Assembly: GCA_029204225.1 (NCBI GenBank)
Contig: CM055106.1
Coordinates: forward strand, 49,550,908 to 49,614,907
From: Diphasiastrum complanatum
Taxonomy: Eukaryota > Streptophyta > Lycopodiopsida > Lycopodiales > Lycopodiaceae
Length of the DNA stretch: 64,000 nt
Direction of reading: 5' to 3'
Shown: in pieces, positions 47,377-58,490 of the stretch
Layout of the letters: each line of letters starts with the position of its first letter
Numbering within the stretch: the first letter of the stretch is position 1
The notes under the pieces: model-generated
The model's database searches: none
What the model was told of the DNA's origin: nothing
The model's input: the letters and a program-made list of their open reading frames with translations, nothing else
Position numbers and translations under genes: made by a program

Positions 47377-49531
47377 GTCTCCAATGGGTTCATCCTTGTT
47401 GGAATCAAGTGAAAGATTGACCCTTCAAACTATTCAATTTGGAAAATGAGGATGGAGTCCATCTTGATCCTTCAAGACGTGATGGACATAGTTCTTGGCC
47501 TTGAAAAAGAACCACAAGTTCTTCAAGAGATTCAAAAATACAAAAAGAGAGCTAGGATGGCTCTCCACTACATTAAGATGAATGTCTCTAATGAAATATT
47601 GAGGGAGATAGGTACTTGTACAACAGCCAAAGAAACTTGGGATTGTCTCAAGACTATCTATGAGGCTAAGAATACCTCTAGGCTTCTCACTCTTAGGAAT
47701 CAAATCTTTCAAAGTAGCCAAAAGAGTGATGAGAGTGCATCTAGTTTGTTGTGAGAGTAAAAGATATTCATAGAGAACTTGCTTGTATTGGTGATTACAT
47801 CAATCAAATGAGCTAGTTCAAGTCATTCTCAATGGCTTGAGAAGTGAATTTGATAACCTTGTCCAATCCTATGCCATTAAGGAGGAGCTACCAAGTTTGG
47901 AGGCTCTCCAAAGTGTGCTAATTTTGGAAGAATCAAGACAATAGTACAAGCTCTTGAGGATGGACAAGCTTTTTTTCACTCATAATGACGGCAAAGCTCT
48001 CTTTGCCAAGGATAAGCACAAAAAGAGGAGCAAGAACCAACATCAACAATCCTCAAGAAATGACAAAGTCAAATCCAAAGACAAAGATGAGGAGGAAGAT
48101 GATTCCTCTAATACTTCATCATCCAAGCTCAAGAAGAAGAAGATCAAGTGCTTTTATTGTGGCAAGAAAGGTCATTATGCCACCAATTGCTTCAAGAAGA
48201 AGAATCAACTCAAGCAAGCCAACATTACTAATGAGAAGGAAGACACTATTGCAAGTGATGGAGAGGGATCTCTTATGGTCTCTAGTTTCTCATCTACTCC
48301 TTTCAAGAAGGACGGCCTATGGTATTGATAGTGGAGCCTCTTCACATATGTGTAGCTCCAAGGACTCTTTCTCTTCTATTGCACCTTATGATGGAGTCAA
48401 GAAATCAATATACACTGCAAATGATTTTGAATGTCCTATTGAAGACATAGGGAACATTCCCTTGAAGCTTGCATCCTCTAAAGTTCTTTCTCTCTCTAAA
48501 GTTCTTTATGTACCTAAGCTTACCAAGAATCTTATTAGTATTGGCCAATTGCTTGATAATGGCCTTGATGTAAAATTCAATGTTGATACTTGCACTATCA
48601 AGAAGAATGATGAGATACTTGCATTAGGATCTAGATTTGGTGGCATCTATAAACTAGATCCAAATGAGTATTTGAATGCTTGTAATGTTGCTCTTGTGAA
48701 CAAGCTCTCTATGGAGGAATTATGGCATAGGAGGTTGGGACATCCCAACTACAAATCCATGCTCTCTATGATCAAAGAAGCCAAAGCTATTGGCTTGCCA
48801 AAGTCACTTTCCAAGAAGATCAAGCCTTGTGAGGCTTGTGCTATTGTTAAATCTCACAAAAAGCCATTTACAAGATCTTCTATCAAAAGCAAGCATCCTT
48901 TGGAGTTAATCCACTCGGATGTGCATTCCTCATCAACTACAAGCAAGGGAGGAGCCACTTGTTTTGTTACTTTCATTGATGATTACACAAGATTCACTTG
49001 GATATATCTTCTTGCTTCTAAATCTATGGTGTTTGATCATTTCATTATTTTCAAAGCTTATGTAGAGAAGCAATTCTCATTCAAGATTAAAGCTCTTATA
49101 AGTGCTGGAGGTGGTGAATATATCTCCAATAAATTTCAAGATTTTTGTGAGCTTGAAGGCATTAAAAGAGAGTTTTCTTGTGCCTACTCTCCATCTCAAA
49201 ATGGAGTGGCCAAGAGAAAGAATAGATCTCTATGTGAATGTGCAAAATCTATGAGAATTGAGGCATCTTTTCCCAAAGATTTTTGGGGAGAAGCCATTAA
49301 TTGTGCAAATTATCTTTGCAATAGGCTCCCACATATAGCTCTTGGAGGAAAGTCACCATATGAAATCTTATTTTTGAAGAAGCCTAAGGTTGATCATCTT
49401 AGAGTTTTTGGATGCTTATGCTCTGTCCATATTCCCTTGGAAACAAGGAAGAAGGAAGATCCTAGTGCATGCAAAGGGATCATGGTTGGATAATCATCCA
49501 CCAAGAAGGCCTATAGAGTCTTTATACTCTC
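47377..49531 (+). pseudogene. Copia element C gag-protease-integrase, truncated
   Basis: Gag starts at an ATG near 47377 (SSLLESSERLT), needs a frameshift to reach YSIWKMRMES and runs to a stop at 47754. A further frame carries the zinc knuckle CFYCGKKGHYATNC (near 48150). The protease motif DSGASSHM, pre-integrase WHRRLGHPNYKSM and CEACAIVKSHKKPF, and the integrase lie in the frame ending 49493. Two integrase catalytic positions are changed: the usual SDNGGEY is SAGGGEY, and NGVAERKN is NGVAKRKN, removing an Asp and the Glu of the DDE triad. The element is cut at 49531 where an X-family LTR starts; RT and RNase H are absent. Confidence 0.85.
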
Positions 49532-50181
49532 TGTGAAAGATTACAGATCCTTAAGATCCAATCTACTTGAATGATCTTTGGTTGGAAAGAGAAATACACT
49601 ACCAATTTCACCAATGTAGAAAAATTAGCATCTACACACAATTTGAGATGCAAACACTAATAGAACTTGATCAAACTTGAATGAAATGATTATGTACTGT
49701 TGCTGTCCGTACAAAACCAGCAAGCTACTGTATTTCACACGTGTGGATCCAAAAATAGCAAATATAGGTCATTCTACACATAGAATTGCAAGCAATCACC
49801 AAGATAGTGCACCAATGGATAGTAGAACCCAAGGGAACCATGTATAAGCATGAAATGAGATAGAGAAGAGAGAAGATGACTCTCTCCACTAGTTACATCC
49901 TTTTATAGCAGGTCCAAAACCTATTTGGCCACTTGGCTTTCCCACCAAAATGCTAACCCTACCAATTTTGGGTCTAGATTCAATGTACCCAACTTATTCA
50001 AATTGAATCTACTCAAACTCGCATTCTATCTTTCCCACACTTTCAAAAAGTGTTTATTCAAATGAAATTTAGACTAATGAACTTTGAAAAGTCAATCTCT
50101 AAGTCTAAAACAAGTTTTGGCCTTAATATGCCAAATATGAAAATATTGCAAAATGTGATGAAACTAGTTGAATCTTTCACA
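49532..50181 (-). repeat. 3' LTR of X copy A
   Basis: TGTGAAAG...CTTTCACA, 650 bp, terminal inverted repeats of 8 bp. Contains CACACGTGTG at 49736. It shares several positions with the copy B LTR that the 5' LTR at 54455 lacks. Confidence 0.92.
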
Positions 50182-50707
50182 CTCCCTCTTCAACTAGTTT
50201 TAGCATAGACTTTGATAATACTCCAAGTGAAGTCCTATGCTTCATGAACAAGTCTTTTCCCAATGCTTTGGTGAAGATATTTGAAGACACATGTTGAAGC
50301 TCCACCTCCTTTGCAATGACTCGCTCCCTCACAAAATGATATTGTATCTCAATATGAAAGATAGGATTGGATGCCATTCTTTGGGTTGATTGATTGTCAC
50401 AAAAGATGATTGGCCTCTCTGAAAAATCCAGCAAGTGAAGATCCTTGATCATCCTCTTGATCCATACCATCTCCTTTGTGCAATGTGTAAGAGCTTTGTA
50501 CTCGGCCTCACTAGATGACAATGAGATAGTGGCTTGTTTCTTTGACATCCATGATATAGCTCCATCACCTATGAAAATACAATAAGAACTAATGGATTTC
50601 CTATCCATTACATCTCCAGCATAGTTCGAATCTGAAAATCCAAAAAGATTAGGTGATGATTTCTCATACAATATGCCAAAATCTCGAGTTCCAATGATGT
50701 ACCTCAA
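50182..50707 (-). pseudogene. X copy A RNase H
   Basis: Minus-strand frame RYIIGTRDFGILYE, DSNYAGD (the usual Asp-Ser-Asp is altered), SSEAEYKAL, IFCDNQSTQRMASN. Small deletions near 50280 and 50357 remove part of the ECVADI and SRSKHIE regions. Complete enough to recognise but probably inactive. Confidence 0.85.
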
Positions 50708-51350
50708 AACTCGCTTTCCTAGCTTTCAATGCTCCTAGCATAGTTTTTGCCAATAAAACTTTGATCCATCATAAGAATGATCTTCTTCCTAAGAATAGAT
50801 CTCCTTTCAATGATCATGTAATGCTCAAAATAGAAACAACCATAATTGATATAGAGAATAGTGTCCAATTGGGATGCTTCACTATTTCTTACATCAATTT
50901 TACATGTAAAAATGTGACTAGAAGATGAAGAATCAAATAGAATGTAAATGAAATGATTCCACCATGCTTTCAACTCTGAATCAACTTTTGCTTACATGTC
51001 TCCTCCTTCTTTGTCCTTTGTTGCCATGTATCCACCATGATACTCCATGAATGAGCCTCCATCTCCATCTTGCCTCAAGATACCATCATACCTTGATGAC
51101 TTTACCATGAATGAGTGACATAATGAACCTCCAATAGCTTCATTTCCATCAGCAAAATCAGCCAAGAATGCTAGTACAAATCCAACATCAAAACAATGCT
51201 CACCAATGTAGCTAGTTTTACCATATCTTGACAATTTGCACACATCCACATGAAATTGCTCAAACATAAGATAGAACAAGTAAATTAAACTTGAACAACA
51301 CTTCCTTGCTGCTCCTTTGACCTTACTTGAGTCTTCAACATGCTCCATGT
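50708..51350 (-). other. X copy A: unknown segment in place of RT, shortened
   Basis: Homologous to 36531-37600 but missing about 55, 190 and 215 bp blocks. At least one deletion is flanked by the short direct repeat CAAG. No RT motif. Open pieces such as YGKTSYIGEHCFDVGF are shared with copy B. Confidence 0.6.
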
Positions 51351-53854
51351 ACACAAGAAGATCCTCCAAAAGATGTTCCACTCTTCATAAGAGATCGATA
51401 CTCAAGATCCATTGCTTGAATCCACTCCTCTTCTTTCCTTGCTTGATCTACACTTGTAGGCTCATCCAAAGAGGCTAGGAAAGCAACATAATTTCCAGAA
51501 ACTACTTGCTTACCCTTTTGATCATATGTGAGCCTTGAAGGTACTTGTCTTTCTCTTGATGTTCTCCTTGGCTTTTGACTTGATGAAGGTCCATCATCAC
51601 CACCATCCAAAGTAGGATCCTTCTCATCAACATCAAGAATGTTAGAACCATCTACTTTACCATCAATCATGCTTGAAGACACCTTTGGAATGTTTCTCTC
51701 ATAAAAAATGACATCTCTACCAGCAATCACTTTGTTAGTAGAGGGAATGTAAACCTTGTAGGCTTTACTCACCTCACTATATCCAACAAAAATACCTCTT
51801 CTTGAAGATAGATCCTCCTTGGTCCTATCATCAAGAGTGATGTTGACATAGCATGTGCATCCAAAGGTTCTTAGAAAGTTGACACTCGGCCTCCTCTTGA
51901 ATAGCATCTCAAAAGGTGTCCTTCCATCCAAAATAGCACTCGGACACCTATTGCACAACAAATTGGCACACAACAAAGCTTGATCCCAAAATGGTTTGTC
52001 AAGATTAGCACTTAACCTCATAGCTTTAGCACTTTCACATAAAGTTCTATTCTTCCTTTCAGCCACTCCATTTTGTTGTGGGGTCCTTAATGTTGTATAC
52101 TCCCTCTTGATCCCATGCTCATCACAAAAAGCCTTGAACTTGTTAGATATGTACTCACCACCATTGTCACCTCTCAAGCACTTGATCTTTGTGGAGAATT
52201 GGTTCTCCCTTGCATTCTTGAACTTGACAAAGACATCATACACTTCATCCTTGCTCTTTAGTAGATAGATCCAACAAAATCTACTAAAATCATCAATGAA
52301 TGTTACATACATCTTAGCTCCACTATTGCTAATTGTAGTAAATCCATGAATATCCGAATGTACAAGTTGAAAAGGCTTTGTAGATCTAGAAATAGATCTA
52401 GTATAAGGTACTCTATGTGACTTAGACAAAGCACAAGACTCACAAACATGCTTGTCATTACTTAAGGAACTTGGAAGACCAATCACAACCTTCTTCCTTG
52501 CCATTACCTCCAATGACTTGAAGTTGAGGTGTCCCATCCTTTTGTGCCAAACCTCTTGATTAGAAATTTGCTCCCTTGCAACACATCCAATTTGGTTAGC
52601 AATAACACAAGCATCAAGTTTGAACAACTTCCCTTGCCTTTTACCTTTTCCAATCAAGACATCCTTCATTTTGATCAAACAAGCATCTCCATCAAACTCC
52701 ACCTTGAGGCCCTTACTTAGCATTTGACTCACAGTAAGCAAATTCTTGGTAATAGATGGAATAAACAAGACATCCTCCAAATGAACATTCCTATTTGTAG
52801 AGAGAGAAATAGGAATTGTGCCAATCCCTTTGATTGCACACTCACCATCATTTGCCGTGTAGATCACCCTCTTGTCATCTCCATATGCCAACAAAGAAGT
52901 GAAGTACTCTTTGTGAAAGGTCATGTGTGAACTTGCTCCACTATCAATCCACCAAGGATCTAAATCTCCATCATTAGCAAGCATACATGAAGACATCACA
53001 AAAGCATCATCATTTGCATCTTGCACATCCAAACCATCCTCATCAAAAGTAAGATTACCTTGCTTGTCTCCTTGATCTCTCTTCTTCTTGTAGCACTCAC
53101 CTGCAAAGTGTCCTTTGATGCCACAATAAAAGCACTTGAGCTTTGATCTATCCTTCTTTTTTCCACTTGAAGAAGCATCCACTTGATCTTGCCCTTTAGA
53201 CCACTTGCTTTTGGTTTTGCCCTTGAATTTGCCCTTTGTGAACATAGCATCCTCTTGAAGTGTCGATGTAGATCCACCTCTTGCTTGAAGCCTATATTCC
53301 TCATTGATCAAGATCTCTTGAAGATCCATCAAACTTGGCAAAGTCTTTTGAATAGCAATACTTTGAACAATGTTAGCATGAGCATCCAACAAGCCATTAA
53401 GAATCACTTCAATAAGCTCTCCTTCCTTAATGCTTTCATCTATGCAAGCTAACTCATCATTCGATGCTTTCATTCTCAAAACAAAAGTACTTGGACTTTC
53501 TTCATTCTTTTGCAAACAAGAAAAGATTTGCCTTCTTAGAGTCAACACTGTAGAAGTAGACTTGGATTCATAAAGCTTCTTCAATGAATTCCAAGCTTCC
53601 AAAGATGATGTGCACTTACCAACTTCCTTGAGAAGTTCATTGGTAACATTCATCTTTATCATGTGTAGAGCCTTCTTGGCCCTCTTGTCATACCTCAATT
53701 GATCTTGTTGTGTTGCTGGTCTCTCCTCCAAACCTACAACAATATCCAAAACCCCCATCTCAAGAAGTGACTCCATCCTCACTTTCCATAATGAATAGTT
53801 ACTTGAGGTAAGCCTATCATTGGCTTCCAACATGACTCCAATTGAGGTTGCCAT
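51335..53854 (-). CDS. X copy A gag-protease-integrase polyprotein (839 codons)
   Basis: Uninterrupted frame from ATG at 53854 (MATSIGVMLEANDRL) to a stop at 51335. Order: copia gag (residues about 1-200), zinc knuckle CFYCGIKGHFAGEC (about 240), protease active site DSGASSH (about 303), pre-integrase zinc site WHKRMGHL...CESCALSKSH (about 435-470), integrase core with HSDIHG, RGDNGGEY and NGVAERKN retaining the catalytic acidic residues (about 498-600), then the tail FLRTFGCTCYV and GIFVGYSE. It ends in the linker MDLEYRSLMKSG and a few residues of the foreign segment. A full copia polyprotein would continue into RT and RNase H; this one does not. Open over 2.5 kb, so the copy is young or was kept under selection. 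Confidence 0.92.
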   Translation of the reverse strand: MATSIGVMLEANDRLTSSNYSLWKVRMESLLEMGVLDIVVGLEERPATQQDQLRYDKRAKKALHMIKMNVTNELLKEVGKCTSSLEAWNSLKKLYESKSTSTVLTLRRQIFSCLQKNEESPSTFVLRMKASNDELACIDESIKEGELIEVILNGLLDAHANIVQSIAIQKTLPSLMDLQEILINEEYRLQARGGSTSTLQEDAMFTKGKFKGKTKSKWSKGQDQVDASSSGKKKDRSKLKCFYCGIKGHFAGECYKKKRDQGDKQGNLTFDEDGLDVQDANDDAFVMSSCMLANDGDLDPWWIDSGASSHMTFHKEYFTSLLAYGDDKRVIYTANDGECAIKGIGTIPISLSTNRNVHLEDVLFIPSITKNLLTVSQMLSKGLKVEFDGDACLIKMKDVLIGKGKRQGKLFKLDACVIANQIGCVAREQISNQEVWHKRMGHLNFKSLEVMARKKVVIGLPSSLSNDKHVCESCALSKSHRVPYTRSISRSTKPFQLVHSDIHGFTTISNSGAKMYVTFIDDFSRFCWIYLLKSKDEVYDVFVKFKNARENQFSTKIKCLRGDNGGEYISNKFKAFCDEHGIKREYTTLRTPQQNGVAERKNRTLCESAKAMRLSANLDKPFWDQALLCANLLCNRCPSAILDGRTPFEMLFKRRPSVNFLRTFGCTCYVNITLDDRTKEDLSSRRGIFVGYSEVSKAYKVYIPSTNKVIAGRDVIFYERNIPKVSSSMIDGKVDGSNILDVDEKDPTLDGGDDGPSSSQKPRRTSRERQVPSRLTYDQKGKQVVSGNYVAFLASLDEPTSVDQARKEEEWIQAMDLEYRSLMKSGTSFGGSSCVHGAC

Positions 53855-54442
53855 GTAGCAATGACCTGATCTTCTCTTTTAACCTGTTTCAATGCACAAA
53901 GCACTCCTTTGAACAACAACAAATGCTTTCAAAAGAAATCACCAAGATTTGAAACTATCTCACAAATTCTCTTCTAGCACTTATCCAAGCAAATCAACAC
54001 ATAGAATCATGGAATCTTGATCAACCTATGATCTATCCTCAATCTAATGACTTTTGCCACTTCCTAAGATTGAAACACACTCAAATGAGGTCCAGCAACC
54101 TCACTATCTAGAGATCCAATCAAAATTAGGGTTTTGACAAAATCACAAAAAATTGACTATTGCAAATCTACATGCAAATGCTGAAAATTTGATATGCAAT
54201 CTATAAGCCACCACTTAGGCTGAACCAATGATCCAAAAATTGGCCAAACCCAGCATGTGAATTTAAAAAATGGAATTGAACAAGTATATTGACCTATTTA
54301 GTGTTTTGATCTACAAAAGATCCAATCTACAAAAGCAAAAATTCCGATTTTGGTGTAGAATCCTCTCTAGCATGCTCCAGACTTGATATCTTCAGCAAAT
54401 CATTGATAGATCTGATTTTCTCCTTCATAACCTGAAACACAA

Positions 54443-54454
54443 GCTCTGATACCA
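54443..54454 (-). promoter_or_regulatory. Primer-binding site of X copy A
   Basis: Minus-strand TGGTATCAGAGC directly next to the 5' LTR start at 54455. Confidence 0.9.
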
Positions 54455-55103
54455 TGTGAAAGATTTCAGATCCTTAAGATCCAATCTACTTGAATGATCT
54501 TTGGTTAGAAAGAGAAATACACTACCAATTCACCAATGTAAAAAAATCAGCATCTACACACAATTTGAGATGCAAACACTAATAGAACTTGTTCAAACTT
54601 GAATGAAATGATTATGTTCTATTGTCCTCCGTACAAAACCAGCAAGCTACTGTATTTCACACGTGTGGATCCAAAAATAGCAAATATAGATCATTCTACA
54701 CATAGAATTGCAAGCAATCACCAAGATAGTGCACCAATGGATAGTAGAACCCAAGAGAACCATGTATAAGCATGAAATGAGATAGAGAAGAGAGAAGATG
54801 ACTCTCTCCACGAGTTACATCCTTTTATAGCAGGTCCAAACCCTATTTGGCCACTTGGCTTTCCCACCAAAATGCTAACCCTACCAATTTTGGGTCTAGA
54901 TTCAATGTACCCAACTTATTCAAATTGAATCTACTCAAACTCGCATTCTATCTTTCCCACACTTTCAAAAAGTGTTTATTCAAATGAAATTTAGACTAAT
55001 AAACTTTGAAAAGTCAACCTCTAAGTCTAAAACAAGTTTTGGCCTCAATATGCCAAATATGAAAATATTGCAAAATGTGATGAAACTAGTTGAATCTTTC
55101 ACA
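54455..55103 (-). repeat. 5' LTR of X copy A
   Basis: TGTGAAAGATTTCAG to CTTTCACA, 649 bp. The outer flank TTCTA equals the flank of the LTR at 35299. Contains CACACGTGTG at 54658. Confidence 0.92.
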
Positions 55104-56201
55104 TTCTATAGGTAGTGATGTCCTCAAAGGATGCTTCATCACTTTCCTTAGAAACTTTTACACTTAGTTCCATAGGAGTTTCAACTCCTTTACAATCAAT
55201 CATGCCAAATCTTGCTAAGATTGATCTAGCATACTTAGATTGACATATGAAGGTAAAATCATTACTTCTAGTGACTTCTATTCCAAGTATAACTTTGAGA
55301 AGTCCTAGATCTACCATCTTAAATTCACTAGACAAGGAGACTTTTACATTCTTGATGCCATCTAGATCATTTCCTGTGAGTATAATGTCATCAACATATA
55401 GAACTAAGATAATGATATTTCCATCATTACATTTGTAGTACAATGATGGTTCATAAGAATTTACAACAAATCCAATGGAAGTAAGATAGGAATGCAACCT
55501 AGAGTACCATGATCTTGGTGCTTGCTTGAGTCCATAAAGACTCTTCTTCAAGAGACACACCTTGTCTTTTTCTCCATCTTTGATGAAGCCCTCGAGTTGG
55601 CACATGTAGATTTCCTCTTCCAAGAATCCATTCAAGAAAGCATTTGTCACATCAAGTTGGAAGAGCTCCCATTTGAAAGAAGTTGCAAGACATATGATTA
55701 ATCTAATAGTCACAAGCTTTGCAACAGGTGCAAAGGTTCATCATAATCTATGCCTTTGACTTGCAAAAAACCTTTTGCTAAAAATCTAGCTTTGTACTTA
55801 TGAATGGAACCATCTTGATTATATTTCAATCTATATATCCATTTACAAGTAAGAGGCTTCTTTCCATAAGGTAAATCAACAAGTTTCCAAGTTTGATTTT
55901 CCATTAATGCATCAAACTCTACTTGCATAGCTTTCATCCAACATTGAGATTTATTTGCTTCCGCAAATCTAGTTGGTTCTTCAAGCATAGTAGTCAAGAA
56001 AGTATAAGAGTTGAGTAGTTGAGAATCTTCCCTTTGCTCCCCTTTGTCACTATAAGTGAGTCTTGATGGCTCAAACCTTGTCCTTGTTGATCTTCTTGGC
56101 ACCCTTGGACTTGGAGTAGATTCCACTTGGTCTTCATCTTCATGAAGCTCCTCCTCGGCCATAGCATGATCTTTGACAAGTTGAGTGTTGTTGGAAGTCA
56201 C
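55104..56201 (-). pseudogene. Element D: integrase-RT linker and RT
   Basis: Two minus-strand frames, 56201-55710 and 55713-55099. The first has RRSTRTRFEPSRLTYSDKG, FDALMENQTWKLVDLP and CKWIYRLKYNQDGS. A small frameshift leads into FQLDVTNAFLNGFLEEEIYM, LYGLKQAPRSWYSRLH and the catalytic box LVLYVDDIILTGND. RT stops at TTYR where the X element inserted; the frame resumes at 35298. Confidence 0.92.
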
Positions 56202-56213
56202 CTTTCCTTTGGC

Positions 56214-57115
56214 TTAGAGAGATTCATCAAAAAGTACATCTCTACTAGCAACAACCTTTTTTGTAATAGGATCATCTATCCTATAAGCTTTCTTACTTTC
56301 ACTATAACCAACAAAGATGCCTCTGAAAGAAGTGGCATCTTCCTTTTTCCTTGTTGTTAAAGGAATATGTACATAACAAGTACATCCAAAAACTTTCAAA
56401 TCACTAAGATTTGGCTTTTTGCCAAACAATACTTCATAAGGTGTAAGTCCTTTAATGGCACTATTAGTCATTCTATTACAAAGAAAGTTTGCACATAAAA
56501 TAGCTTCTCCCCAAAATGAAATAGAAAGAGATGCATCTAATCTCATAGCTTTAGCACACTCACATAGTGTCGTATTCTTTCTCTCAGCTACTCCATTTTG
56601 TTGTGGAGTATATGTACAAGTAAACTCTCTCTTTATGCCATTAGTTTCACAAAACTCTTTTATCCTATTGGAGATGTACTCCCCTCCATTATCACTTCTT
56701 AATACTTTCAAGCTAGTATTAAGTTGCTTTTCCACAAGAGTTTTGAACTTTACAAAGGACTCAAAAACTTCACTTTTCTTAGACAAGAGATAAACCCAAG
56801 AGTATATTGATTTATCATCAATAAAGGTAACATACATAAGAGCTCCACCATTTGATTCATATGAAAATGAATGAACATCCGAGTGTATAAGGTCAAGAGG
56901 AGAGTTAGATCTTATCAAAGATCTCTTGAAAGGAAGCTTATGAGATTTGGAGAGTCCACAAGCTTCACAAAGCTTGCCACACTTGGATATGGTTTTGGGA
57001 AGTCCTCTTGCTAGCTCTTTTGTCACCATGGTCTCCATAGATTTGTAGTTAGGATGGCCTAACCTTTTGTGCCATCATTCCACTTGAGTGAGCTCCTCCC
57101 TTGCCATGTTCACAC
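56214..57115 (-). pseudogene. Element D integrase
   Basis: Minus-strand frame with CEACGLSKSHKLPFKRS, HSDVHSFS, TFIDDKS, LRSDNGGEYISN, NGVAERKNTTLCE and LKVFGCTCYVHIPL. It ends at a stop at 56214, just before the linker. The DDE positions appear intact. The pre-integrase upstream (57038-57115) is damaged by a stop. Confidence 0.88.
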
Positions 57116-57219
57116 TTCCAACCATCACATTAGCATCCAATTTGAATAATCTCCCTTGCTTGAAACCACTAGCAATACATTTTTCATCTTTCAAGATAGA
57201 ACATGCTCCATGCTTGAAA

Positions 57220-57502
57220 TGTACATCTAATCCACTATCCATAAGTTGTACAAGTTCTTTGTAATTGAAGGTACATAAAGAACATTGTCTAGATCTACTT
57301 TTTTAGATGATCCTAGACATAAAGGAATGGATCCAACACCTACAATTTCACATTCTTGATCACTTCCAGTGAAAATAAATCTCTTAGAACTATTGTAAGA
57401 AAGTAGATTAGAAAAGTAGTTTTTTTGGTGAGTCATGTGAGAGCTTAACCCACTATCAATCCACCAAGTGTCTTGATTAGATGTTTGTGGTGAGGATACC
57501 AT
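57220..57502 (-). pseudogene. Element D protease
   Basis: Minus-strand WWIDSGLSSHMTHQ, where the usual DSGAS reads DSGLS, followed by VLYVPSITKNL. A frameshift near 57245 separates it from the pre-integrase. The Ala-to-Leu change next to the catalytic Asp may weaken activity. Confidence 0.85.
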
Positions 57503-57517
57503 AAAAAATAGATTGCC

Positions 57518-58378
57518 TTATTCCTCCTCCTCAAGCATAGGATTGCCTTGATTGTCCTTCTCTTGGGCATTCTTCTTCTTGTAGCACTCGGATGCAAAAT
57601 GTCCTTTTTTTCCACAAAAGAAACACTTTAGCTTCTTCTTGTCCTTCTTGCTCTTGCCTTTGGAACTTGATGCTCCATCTTTGTTCTCCATCTCCGTGTC
57701 TTGAGTCTTCTTGGATGGAAACTTTTTCTTCTTGCCTTTCAAAGAAAAGTTAGCTTTTTCATCACCATCATTCAAAGATAAGGAACTCATCCTACTCTTG
57801 ATATGAAGCATTCTACTCTCCTCACTAACAAGCACAGTTTGAAGTTTTTCAATACTAGAAAGTGAATCTTGAATAGCAGAGGTTTGAACAAGATTGGAAT
57901 AATCATCTCCTAATCCATTCAAAATGATTTGAACTAATTCATCATCTTTGATTTTATCATCTATAGAAGACAACTCCTTATTCAAAGATTTGATCCTAAA
58001 GACATAATTTTGGGCACTTTCACTACTTCCTTTCATGCTTTGAAGGATTTGATTCCTAAGCATGAGTATCCTTGAAGTGTTCTTGGATCCATAAATGGCT
58101 TTTAATGAATCCCATGCCTCTTTGGATGTGGTACAAGATGAGATTTCTTTCAAAAGTTCATTACTTACATTCATTTTTATGCAGTGTAATGCAACTCTAC
58201 ATCTCTTTTTGTACTTAGCCAATTCAACTCCTCCTTGAGGTTCTACTTCCACCTCAAGTACTATGTCATAAAGATCATGAAGTACAAGCAAGGACTCCAT
58301 TTGAACTATCCAAGTAGCATAATTAGTGGATGTAAGTCTTTCACTAGCTTCAAGCAAAAAACCACCCATTGATGCCAT
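57518..58378 (-). CDS. Element D gag (286 codons)
   Basis: Complete frame from ATG at 58378 (MASMGGFLLEASERLTS) to a stop at 57518. It has the copia gag core (YATWIVQMESLL, CIKMNVSNELLKEI, LKAIYGSKNTSRI, ILNGLGDDY), a lysine-rich segment, and zinc knuckle CFFCGKKGHFASEC near residue 253. The acidic end LEEEE abuts a stop that separates gag from protease. Gag packages element RNA. Related to, but distinct from, the X and C gags. Confidence 0.9.
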   Translation of the reverse strand: MASMGGFLLEASERLTSTNYATWIVQMESLLVLHDLYDIVLEVEVEPQGGVELAKYKKRCRVALHCIKMNVSNELLKEISSCTTSKEAWDSLKAIYGSKNTSRILMLRNQILQSMKGSSESAQNYVFRIKSLNKELSSIDDKIKDDELVQIILNGLGDDYSNLVQTSAIQDSLSSIEKLQTVLVSEESRMLHIKSRMSSLSLNDGDEKANFSLKGKKKKFPSKKTQDTEMENKDGASSSKGKSKKDKKKLKCFFCGKKGHFASECYKKKNAQEKDNQGNPMLEEEE

Positions 58379-58490
58379 TTTTGAATGTGAAAAAGCACTA
58401 GAAACTCTTATGGTTTCTCTAAGAGATCTGAACCTAAAGTCTTCTAGGAATTTAGAAAGCTTATAGACTCAATCCTATCACTCATGAACT
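58379..58490 (-). other. Element D 5' leader, gag-proximal part
   Basis: Short non-coding stretch upstream of the gag ATG. A leader of this type should reach the primer site within a few hundred bases, but the site is at 62088, so the leader is interrupted after about 58490. Confidence 0.4.

Larger units (their letters stand above)
49532..55103 (-). mobile_element. Copia family X, copy A (complete, RT-less)
   Basis: Full-length minus-strand element with two LTRs (54455-55103 and 49532-50181), a primer site (54454-54443) and a purine tract next to the 3' LTR (complement of CTCCCTCTTC). The outer flanks differ: CTCTC on the left, within element C; TTCTA on the right, within element D. There is thus no target duplication around copy A itself. 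Gag to integrase is a single open frame, but RT is missing, so movement would need RT from another element. Confidence 0.9.

Noticed and set aside
51996-53452. Plus-strand frames opposite the X polyprotein
   Set aside because: They are antisense shadows of a well-supported 839-codon frame.
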